DNA from: Hungatella sp. UBA5982
GTDB lineage: Bacteria > Bacillota > Clostridia > Lachnospirales > Lachnospiraceae
Length of the DNA: 5,032 nucleotides
Reading direction: 5' to 3'
Assembly (NCBI GenBank): GCA_002429965.1
Contig: DJBG01000033.1
Location: 21,178 to 26,209 of the forward strand
Shown here: positions 1-5,032 of the stretch, one piece after another
Layout: each line of letters begins with the position of its first letter
Position numbering within the stretch: the first letter of the stretch is position 1
Notes under the pieces: model-generated
What the model saw: the letters and a program-made list of their open reading frames with translations, nothing else
Told to the model about the DNA's origin: nothing
Databases searched by the model: none
Program-made: the position numbers and the translations under genes

Positions 1-307
1 CACGGTCGAGAATATTGCATACAGCCGTGTAGCCGTTGAAGAAGATCAGGCGGAAAGGAAAGCCCGCCGTCAGGATCAACCGATTTTCATGGAGCCGGGA
101 ACTTTTGAGGAGGTGCCGGATAAGCCAATTAAAATTGGTGTCCTCACCAGTGATTTTCATGTATTCCGGGCTCTGCAGATTGGGAAAAAATGGGGAATAC
201 CGGATATCTATGGCATATCCTGTGAATCTGACCCCATTCTTTTCGTCCACTTTTGCGTCAGAGAGTGCGCGGCTATATTAAAAGACAAATTAGTGGGCAA
301 CATGTAA
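1..307 (+). CDS. YdcF/SanA-like DUF218 domain protein, C-terminal part (5' end outside window)
   Basis: The reading frame is open from base 2 to a TAA at 305-307 and gives about 101 residues, the C-terminal part of a larger protein. Two segments are typical of the DUF218 (YdcF/SanA/ElyC) family: a T-V-E-N-I-A-Y-S stretch at the window edge, matching the family's (S/N)T-x-E-N motif, and L-T-S-D-F-H-V-F-R-A encoded at about 143-172, followed by a VHF-x-VRE-x-x-A-I-x-K-D tail. Family members are usually around 200-260 residues, often with N-terminal membrane helices. SanA and ElyC are linked to envelope integrity, but the biochemical role of most members is unknown, so no specific function is claimed. 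An internal ATG at 89 is not the real start, because family-like sequence continues upstream of it. The stop lies 107 bases before the next gene, which appears to have its own leader, so co-transcription is uncertain. Confidence 0.85.
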   Translation, partial: TVENIAYSRVAVEEDQAERKARRQDQPIFMEPGTFEEVPDKPIKIGVLTSDFHVFRALQIGKKWGIPDIYGISCESDPILFVHFCVRECAAILKDKLVGNM

Positions 308-308
308 T
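278..308 (+). promoter_or_regulatory. Weak candidate promoter for the M16-era-recO operon
   Basis: TTAAAA (278-283) and TGTAAT (303-308) are separated by 19 bases, a poor fit to the sigma-A consensus. The -10 candidate overlaps the stop codon of the DUF218 gene. The reason to list it is positional. The strong promoter behind recO places its TATAAT 6 bases before a conserved block at 4970, and TGTAAT sits 5 bases before the homologous block at 314. If the two blocks are related leaders, this is where the first transcript should begin. This is inference by analogy and not strong on sequence alone. Confidence 0.35.
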
Positions 309-313
309 TACAC

Positions 314-376
314 GAATGTAATGAGCAGTGTGAAACAGGACAGGAGAAGATTCGCTGGCTGCACTGCGGACTCACG
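314..376 (+). promoter_or_regulatory. Candidate structured 5' leader RNA, copy 1 (before the M16 peptidase gene)
   Basis: Bases 314-352 align without gaps to 4970-5008 with 31 of 39 identities, including the core ATGAGCRGTGYGAAWCAGG. The RNA can fold as a bulged hairpin. The outer stem is GCAGTG (325-330) with CACTGC (362-367), a perfect 6 bp match. A 5-base bulge TGAAA (331-335) lies on the 5' side. The upper stem is CAG (336-338) with CTG (359-361), then an internal loop, then CAG (341-343) with CTG (355-357). The apical loop is purine-rich (344-354). TGA (322-324) could extend the base by pairing with TCA (372-374). No U-run follows, so it is not an intrinsic terminator. The family is unknown to me; it could be a cis-regulatory leader or one copy of a dispersed structured repeat. 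Confidence 0.55.
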
Positions 377-382
377 TATAAT
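377..382 (+). promoter_or_regulatory. Perfect TATAAT -10-like hexamer within the M16 leader
   Basis: TATAAT lies 33 bases before the ATG at 415 and just after the 3' strand of the candidate leader hairpin. No convincing -35 is present at 16-18 bases upstream (the region reads GCTGGC), and there is no TG extension. If used, it would give a short mRNA lacking the structured leader. It may equally be a chance match in an AT-rich stretch. Confidence 0.3.
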
Positions 383-396
383 AAATATGAACATGC

Positions 397-402
397 AGGA
401 GG
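397..402 (+). promoter_or_regulatory. Ribosome binding site of the M16 peptidase gene
   Basis: AGGAGG lies 12 bases before the ATG at 415, a strong match with slightly long spacing. An in-frame TGA at 388-390 leaves no other plausible upstream start, so this site fixes the start of the gene. TGCAG at 394-398 overlaps the first two bases of the site and is complementary to CTGCA at 359-363 in the leader hairpin. Confidence 0.8.
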
Positions 403-414
403 AAAAAACACAGA

Positions 415-3339
415 ATGAATCAGTTTAAAAACCTTGCAGCCTATGAGGTTGTAGAAGAAAAGGCAATAAAAGAGATCAATGCATCAGGATCTGTGCTCCG
501 ACATAAAAAAAGCGGAGCCAGGCTATTCCTCTTATCATGTGATGATGAGAACAAAGTATTTTCCATCGGATTCCGTACACCGCCGTCAGACAGCACCGGA
601 GTTGCTCATATCCTGGAGCACAGCGTGCTCTGCGGGTCAGATAAGTTTCCGGTGAAGGATCCGTTTGTGGAGCTGGTAAAGGGATCTCTTAACACGTTCT
701 TAAATGCAATGACCTATCCAGATAAAACGGTATATCCGGTGGCCAGCTGCAATGAAAAGGATTTCCAGAATTTGATGAATGTGTACCTGGATGCAGTACT
801 TCATCCCAATATTTACAGGGAACCGAAGATTTTCATGCAGGAAGGCTGGCATTATGAGCTTGAAAACCCGGAATCTGATCTGATTTACAATGGAGTGGTA
901 TATAATGAGATGAAGGGAGCATTTTCTTCCCCGGAAGAAGTGCTGGACCGCTACACCAGGAAAACTCTTTTCCCGGATAACTGCTATGGCCAGGAATCAG
1001 GCGGGGATCCTGCCTTTATTCCGGACCTGACCTATGAAGACTTTCTGGCCTTTCATAAGAGATATTATCATCCTTCCAACAGCTATATTTACCTATATGG
1101 TGATATGGATATGGAAGAAAAGCTTGTATGGCTTGATAAAGAATACTTAAGCCAATACGATGAAATAACCATTGATTCCAGGATTCCAAGACAGAAGCCT
1201 TTTTTAAATCCGGTGGAGGGAGAGACTTTCTATTCCATCACCGAAGGGGAATCCGAGGAAAATGCCACCTATCTTTCCATCAGTACGGCAGTTGGGACGG
1301 ATCTGGATCCCAGGCTTTATATCGCATTCCAGATTCTGGAATATACCCTCTTGGATGCGCCGGGCGCGCCCTTAAAGCAGGCTTTAATTGATGCCGGGAT
1401 CGGCCAGGACATTTTAGGCGGATATGACAGCGGTATTCTCCAGCCCTATTTTACCGTCGTTGCCAAAAATGCAAACAAGGAGCAGAGAGGGGAATTTCTC
1501 GCAGTTGTAAAAGGCACCTTAAGAAAGCTTGCAGATGAGGGAATCAACAGGAAGAGCTTAAAGGCCGGAATGAACTATTACGAATTCCGTTACCGGGAGG
1601 CGGATTACGGTTCAGCGCCAAAGGGCCTGATGTATGGGCTTCAATGCATGGACAGCTGGCTCTACGACGGGGATCCCATGATGCTCTTAGAATACCAGGA
1701 TACCTTTGATTATCTGAAAAAAGTGGTGGATGACGGATATTTTGAGCAGCTCATCAGGGAATACCTTCTGGATAATCCTTTTGAGGCCGTCTTGACCGTA
1801 AGCCCCAAAAAGAACTTAACAGCAATGGAAGATGAGAAAGAAGCGAAGAAGCTGGCAGCCTATAAAGCCTCCCTTACGGAAGAGGAGCTTCGTGAACTGG
1901 CTGAACAGACCCGTGCTTTAAAGGAATACCAGGAAACTCCTTCTCCCCAGGAGACACTGGAGAAGATTCCAATGCTGTCAAGAGAAGATATAAGCAGAGA
2001 GGCGGAGGAAATCATATGGGAGGAAAAAACGGCCCATGGCGTGAAGGTGATCCATCATGAGATGGCTACCTCCGGAATCGGATATTTAAAGGTCCTGTTC
2101 GATACTTCCGCAGTTCCTGTTGAGGATCTGCCTTACGTTGGATTTTTAAAATCCCTGCTTGGCTATGTGAATACGGAAAATTTCACCTATGGGGATTTGA
2201 CCAGTGAAATTCATTTAAACAGCGGCGGCGTCAGCTTTAGTGTGACCTCTTATCCTGACTTAAAGAATAAAGGAGAGTTTAAAGGCTTTTTTCTGGCAAG
2301 TGCCAGGGTGCTTTATGAGAAGCTGGATTTTGGTTTCTCCATTCTTGGTGAGATCCTGACCCGTTCTATTTTGGATGACGAAAAGCGGGTAAGTGAAATC
2401 ATCAGTGAAACAAGGTCAAGGGCCAGAATGAGGCTGGAAGGCTCCTGTCATTCGGCAGCAGTGGCCAGGGCCACTTCTTATTATTCCGCCACTTCTTCAT
2501 TTAACGATTTAACCGGCGGGATCGGGTACTATGAATTTTTGGAGAATCTGGAAAAGGAATATCCGTCCCATAAAAAGGAGATCATTGCCCGTTTAAAAGC
2601 GGTCATGGAAAAGCTTTTCACCACCCAAAACATGCTGGTCAGCTATACGGCAGATGAAGAAGGATATAAACTGCTTCCCGAGGCATTGAAAAAGCTTACG
2701 GACTTGCTGCCGGAAGGAGAAGGAAAGCGCTATCCCTTTACTTTTTTGGCAGGAAACAGGAACGAGGGCTTCTGCACGGCTTCCCAGGTCAATTACGTGG
2801 CCAGATGCGGATCCTTTGCAGGAAGCGGCAAGGAATATACCGGGGCTCTTAAAATATTAAAGGTCATTTTAAGCTATGATTATCTGTGGATCAATTTAAG
2901 AGTCAAGGGAGGAGCCTATGGCTGCATGAGCGGCTTTGGGCGCTCGGGAGAAGGGTACTTTACCTCCTACCGGGATCCAAACGTAAGAGAAACAAACCGG
3001 ATTTATGACGGAATCGTGGATTATTTGGAAAGCTTCCAGGCCACGGACCGGGATATGACAAAGTACGTCATCGGCACTATCAGCGACATGGATGTGCCCT
3101 ACCCTCCGTCCACCAGAGGTAACCGCGGTCTTTCCGCCTATTTATCCGGCGTTGACCGGGAAATGATGGAAAAAGAGCGGGAAGAGGTATTAAACGCTGC
3201 CCAGGAAGACATCCGCAGCCTTGCCTCTTTTGTGAAAGCCGTTTTGGATACCGGAAGTCTCTGCGTTATTGGAAATGAAGAAAAAATCGGAGCTGAGAAG
3301 GATTTGTTTGGGGAAACAAAGAACCTGTTCCACTCATAA
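415..3339 (+). CDS. M16C (PreP/Cym1-like) zinc metallopeptidase, insulinase family
   Basis: The 974-residue protein has the usual length and layout of the presequence-protease branch of the M16 family, which degrades short unstructured peptides inside a two-halved chamber. The inverted zinc motif HxxEH is H65-I-L-E68-H69: H65 and H69 bind zinc and E68 is the catalytic base. The third ligand is E165 in a YNEMKG segment, 96 residues later as in PreP. A YYHPSN segment at 217-222 and a following YGDMD mark the second M16 subdomain. A charged helical linker at about 470-510 leads into the M16C-associated region. The C-terminal half has lost HxxEH but keeps R829 and Y835 in R-V-K-G-G-A-Y, the substrate-binding pair of the family. 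No signal peptide or membrane segment is visible, so the protein is probably cytosolic and likely clears peptides. It is first in an apparent operon with era and recO; the physiological substrate is not evident. Confidence 0.95.
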   Translation: MNQFKNLAAYEVVEEKAIKEINASGSVLRHKKSGARLFLLSCDDENKVFSIGFRTPPSDSTGVAHILEHSVLCGSDKFPVKDPFVELVKGSLNTFLNAMTYPDKTVYPVASCNEKDFQNLMNVYLDAVLHPNIYREPKIFMQEGWHYELENPESDLIYNGVVYNEMKGAFSSPEEVLDRYTRKTLFPDNCYGQESGGDPAFIPDLTYEDFLAFHKRYYHPSNSYIYLYGDMDMEEKLVWLDKEYLSQYDEITIDSRIPRQKPFLNPVEGETFYSITEGESEENATYLSISTAVGTDLDPRLYIAFQILEYTLLDAPGAPLKQALIDAGIGQDILGGYDSGILQPYFTVVAKNANKEQRGEFLAVVKGTLRKLADEGINRKSLKAGMNYYEFRYREADYGSAPKGLMYGLQCMDSWLYDGDPMMLLEYQDTFDYLKKVVDDGYFEQLIREYLLDNPFEAVLTVSPKKNLTAMEDEKEAKKLAAYKASLTEEELRELAEQTRALKEYQETPSPQETLEKIPMLSREDISREAEEIIWEEKTAHGVKVIHHEMATSGIGYLKVLFDTSAVPVEDLPYVGFLKSLLGYVNTENFTYGDLTSEIHLNSGGVSFSVTSYPDLKNKGEFKGFFLASARVLYEKLDFGFSILGEILTRSILDDEKRVSEIISETRSRARMRLEGSCHSAAVARATSYYSATSSFNDLTGGIGYYEFLENLEKEYPSHKKEIIARLKAVMEKLFTTQNMLVSYTADEEGYKLLPEALKKLTDLLPEGEGKRYPFTFLAGNRNEGFCTASQVNYVARCGSFAGSGKEYTGALKILKVILSYDYLWINLRVKGGAYGCMSGFGRSGEGYFTSYRDPNVRETNRIYDGIVDYLESFQATDRDMTKYVIGTISDMDVPYPPSTRGNRGLSAYLSGVDREMMEKEREEVLNAAQEDIRSLASFVKAVLDTGSLCVIGNEEKIGAEKDLFGETKNLFHS

Positions 3340-3356
3340 TACTAAGGAGAACCTAT

Positions 3357-4262
3357 ATGGAAAACAACTTAAAATCAGGCTTTGTGACCCTGATCGGGCG
3401 TCCCAACGTTGGGAAGTCCACCCTGATGAATCATCTCATAGGCCAGAAGATTGCCATAACTTCTGATAAGCCCCAGACTACCAGAAACCGGATCCAGACT
3501 GTTTATACGGATGAAAGAGGACAGATTATTTTTCTTGATACTCCCGGAATCCATAAGGCAAAAAACAAACTGGGCGAATATATGGTAAGTGTCGCGGAGC
3601 GCACCTTAAAGGAAGTGGATGTGGTGCTATGGCTTGTGGAGCCGAGTACCTACATCGGGGCCGGGGAGCAGCATATTGCAGAGCAGTTAAGCCAGGTAAA
3701 AACTCCTGTGATCCTTGTGATCAATAAAATTGATACAGTGAAAAACCAGGAGGAAATCTTAACCTTTATAAACGCTTACAAGGATGTGTGCCAGTTTGCT
3801 GAGATCGTGCCTGTTTCCGCTTTAAAGGATAAAAATACGGATCTGATGCTGGAGCTTATCTATAAATATCTTCCAAAGGGGCCTCAGTATTACGATGAGG
3901 ATACGGTCACAGACCAGCCTATGCGTCAGATTTCTGCAGAGCTTATCAGGGAAAAGGCCCTTCGTCTTTTAAATGATGAGATTCCCCACGGAATCGCGGT
4001 TACGATTGAGAAGATGAAGGAGCGGGAAAACGGCATCATTGATATTGAAGCCGAAATTATCTGTGAGCGGGAATCCCATAAGGGAATCATCATTGGAAAA
4101 GGCGGTGCCATGCTTAAAAAAATCGGAAGCTCTGCCCGCAGGGAAATTGAAGGCCTGCTGGATACCAAGGTAAATTTACAGCTCTGGGTCAAGGTCCGGA
4201 AAGAATGGCGTGACAGCGAGCTGTTTATGAAGAATTATGGATATAATGAAAAAGACATTTAA
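3357..4262 (+). CDS. era: Ribosome-assembly GTPase Era
   Basis: Era is a 301-residue GTPase that binds the 3' end of 16S rRNA and acts late in 30S subunit assembly. The single G domain has all motifs: G1 G-R-P-N-V-G-K-S (14-21), G2 region K-P-Q-T-T-R-N-R-I (38-46, the Era switch I signature), G3 D-T-P-G (61-64, followed by IH as in Era), G4 N-K-I-D (123-126) and G5 S-A-L (154-156). A C-terminal KH RNA-binding domain carries the G-K-G-G loop at 247-250. One G domain plus KH excludes Der/EngA, which has two G domains. The start is supported by AAGGAG at 3344-3349, 7 bases before the ATG. The gene lies 17 bases after the M16 peptidase and 15 before recO. The era-recO pairing is conserved in Firmicutes; the M16 gene occupies the upstream position where dgkA/ybeY/cdd are often found. 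Confidence 0.98.
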   Translation: MENNLKSGFVTLIGRPNVGKSTLMNHLIGQKIAITSDKPQTTRNRIQTVYTDERGQIIFLDTPGIHKAKNKLGEYMVSVAERTLKEVDVVLWLVEPSTYIGAGEQHIAEQLSQVKTPVILVINKIDTVKNQEEILTFINAYKDVCQFAEIVPVSALKDKNTDLMLELIYKYLPKGPQYYDEDTVTDQPMRQISAELIREKALRLLNDEIPHGIAVTIEKMKERENGIIDIEAEIICERESHKGIIIGKGGAMLKKIGSSARREIEGLLDTKVNLQLWVKVRKEWRDSELFMKNYGYNEKDI

Positions 4263-4277
4263 AAGTGGTGGTAGGAA

Positions 4278-4943
4278 TTGAGGGAAGTTGAAACCATGAC
4301 GGGGATGGTAATAAGAGTGTCCCCGGTTGGAGAAATGGATAAGCGTCTTGTGATACTCACCAGGGAAAGAGGAAAGATCACCGTATTTGCCAGAGGGGCC
4401 AGAAGACCGGGAAGTCCGTTTATGGCGGTAAGCCGCCCCTTTGCCTTCGGGCAGTTTTCTCTTTATGAGGGCAGGGATTCCTATACCCTTAGGTCGGCGG
4501 AGATCACCAATTATTTTGAAGCATTGGCCCTGGATATGGAAGGAACCTGTTATGGATCTTACTTTCTGGAGCTGGCTGATTATTATGCCCGGGAGAATAT
4601 GGACGGAACAGGGCTTTTAAAGCTTCTTTACCAGTCCATCCGGGCGCTGTTAAAACCAGCCCTTAAAAATGAACTGGTACAGAGAGTTTTTGAACTGAAA
4701 GCAATGGTGTTAAACGGCGAATACACGGAAGCCCCTCCCTGCTCCGTCAGTGATTCGGCAGGTTATACATGGGAATATGTAATTGCTTCACCCGCAGAGC
4801 ACCTATATACCTTTACCTTAACAGAACCCGTGCTGGAGGAATTCAGCCGCTGCGTAGAAATCAATAAGAAACGCTATGTAGACCGGGAATTTCACTCTCT
4901 GGAGATTTTGCACACCATGACCGGGGGGAAAGTATTGAAATGA
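4278..4943 (+). CDS. recO: DNA repair protein RecO (recombination mediator)
   Basis: RecO works with RecR (and RecF) to load RecA onto SSB-coated single-stranded DNA. The N-terminal OB fold is recognisable from T-G-M-V-I-R-V-S-P-V-G-E (8-19), L-T-R-E-R-G-K-I (27-34) and F-A-R-G-A-R-R-P (37-44). An alpha-helical C-terminal domain follows, with the R-V-F-E-L-K segment near 136-141. At 221 residues it is short for the family (often 240-260). The usual CxxC...CxxC zinc site is eroded: only C155 remains in the expected region, with C91 and C192 elsewhere. The start is uncertain. TTG at 4278 gives eight residues before the first OB strand, closer to the six of B. subtilis RecO as I remember it. An in-frame ATG at 4296 has a better ribosome site, GAGGG at 4280-4284, but gives 215 residues and a clipped strand. 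The gene overlaps a promoter for the next gene at its 3' end. Confidence 0.93.
   Translation: MREVETMTGMVIRVSPVGEMDKRLVILTRERGKITVFARGARRPGSPFMAVSRPFAFGQFSLYEGRDSYTLRSAEITNYFEALALDMEGTCYGSYFLELADYYARENMDGTGLLKLLYQSIRALLKPALKNELVQRVFELKAMVLNGEYTEAPPCSVSDSAGYTWEYVIASPAEHLYTFTLTEPVLEEFSRCVEINKKRYVDREFHSLEILHTMTGGKVLK
4280..4298 (+). promoter_or_regulatory. Alternative recO start: GAGGG ribosome site and ATG
   Basis: GAGGG (4280-4284) followed 11 bases later by an in-frame ATG at 4296-4298 is an acceptable initiation site. The TTG at 4278 has only a partial GTGGTGG match at 4265-4271, 6 bases upstream, and would depend on coupling to era termination at 4262. Family alignment favours the TTG start and the ribosome site favours the ATG. 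Confidence 0.45.
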
Positions 4944-4963
4944 TGGGGGGGATTTGGTATAAT
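4935..4963 (+). promoter_or_regulatory. Strong sigma-A promoter at the 3' end of recO
   Basis: TTGAAA (4935-4940) and TATAAT (4958-4963) are separated by exactly 17 bases, with a TG extension at 4955-4956 giving TGGTATAAT. The -35 covers the last codons of recO and abuts its stop codon at 4941-4943. Transcription would begin near 4970 and run out of the window, so the gene after recO appears to have its own promoter. In many Firmicutes recO is followed by a glycyl-tRNA synthetase gene, but that gene is not visible here. The spacer contains a run of seven G (4945-4951). Confidence 0.8.
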
Positions 4964-4969
4964 GTTCAA

Positions 4970-5032
4970 GAATGCTATGAGCGGTGCGAATCAGGGCACG
5001 AGAAAATTTTCGTTGTGCTTGCACATAAGAAA
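4970..5032 (+). promoter_or_regulatory. Candidate structured 5' leader RNA, copy 2 (after recO; may continue past window)
   Basis: This stretch follows the strong promoter and is homologous to 314-352. Its predicted fold matches copy 1. The outer stem is GTG (4984-4986) with CAC (5022-5024). A five-base bulge CGAAT (4987-4991) follows. The upper stem is CAG (4992-4994) with TTG (5019-5021), one bulged G, then GCAC (4996-4999) with GTGC (5015-5018), possibly extended by GA (5000-5001) with TT (5013-5014). The loop is purine-rich on its 5' side. The pair C4999-G5015 replaces G343-C355 of copy 1. No coding region could be assigned in 4944-5032. An ATG at 4962 overlaps the -10 hexamer and is an unlikely start if that promoter is used. 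Confidence 0.55.

Noticed and set aside
36..281. 81-residue ORF overlapping the DUF218 fragment.
   Set aside because: It is a different frame from the DUF218 protein, whose family motifs are clear. It has no ribosome site and no recognisable motif.
321..428. Small ORF starting at ATG 321 (M-S-S-V-K-Q...), with an aligned counterpart starting at 4977 (M-S-G-A-N-Q...), suggesting a conserved leader peptide.
   Set aside because: Of seven base differences between the two copies from the ATG to the end of the aligned block's Phe codon, six fall in positions that change the amino acid. There is no ribosome site before either ATG, and the first ORF runs into the M16 start. The pattern fits RNA conservation better than peptide conservation.
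1362..1371. GC-rich palindrome GGGCGCGCCC inside the M16 gene.
   Set aside because: It encodes ordinary residues (A-P-G-A-P) in a conserved reading frame and has no partner site; probably chance.
3303..3330. Inverted repeat TTTGTTT-GGGG-AAACAAA (3303-3320) followed by GAAC-CT-GTTC, considered as a terminator between the M16 gene and era.
   Set aside because: The stem is almost all A-T, it lies within the last M16 codons, and no U-run follows. Transcription is expected to continue into era.
3269..3466. 65-residue ORF bridging the end of the M16 gene and the start of era.
   Set aside because: It is an out-of-frame shadow of two confidently identified genes.
3926..4192. Reverse-strand ORF of 88 residues within era, and similar reverse ORFs at 208-411 and 4818-5024.
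   Set aside because: They lie opposite known genes or leader elements, lack ribosome sites and show no recognisable protein features.
4970..5032. T-box or known riboswitch leader before a presumed aminoacyl-tRNA synthetase gene.
   Set aside because: No T-box antiterminator sequence or specifier-stem signature is visible, and the closely similar copy before the M16 gene argues against a tRNA-sensing role. Only the first 63 bases are visible, so this remains open.

Overview
The window looks like a chromosomal segment of a low-to-moderate GC Gram-positive of the class Clostridia, most likely Lachnospiraceae (Lacrimispora / Clostridium saccharolyticum-like). This rests on the style of the Era and RecO proteins, the purine-rich Shine-Dalgarno sites and the tight same-strand gene packing. 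The genus is an inference from remembered protein style, not from a search.

Layout, all on the + strand. Bases 1-307 hold the C-terminal end of a YdcF/SanA-type DUF218 protein whose start lies outside the window. Bases 308-414 are a leader region. Next come a full-length M16C (PreP-like) zinc metallopeptidase (415-3339), the ribosome-assembly GTPase gene era (3357-4262) and the recombination mediator gene recO (4278-4943). Gaps of 17 and 15 bases with no terminator suggest that the last three are one operon. A strong sigma-A-type promoter overlaps the 3' end of recO (4935-4963) and starts a new transcript whose gene lies beyond the window. There is no gene-free stretch longer than about 110 bases.

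The protein genes are ordinary housekeeping genes. The notable signal is in the two non-coding stretches. The leader before the M16 gene (from about 314) and the leader after the promoter behind recO (from about 4970) share a 39-base ungapped block with 31 identities. In each copy the block sits 5-6 bases after a -10-like hexamer, and in each it can fold into a bulged hairpin. One stem pair is swapped between copies (G-C to C-G) and another changes compatibly (G-C to G-U). Reading the block as protein gives mostly amino-acid-changing differences, which favours a structured RNA over a small peptide. I cannot match it to an RNA family I know. It is the best candidate here for an undescribed cis-regulatory RNA or dispersed structured repeat.
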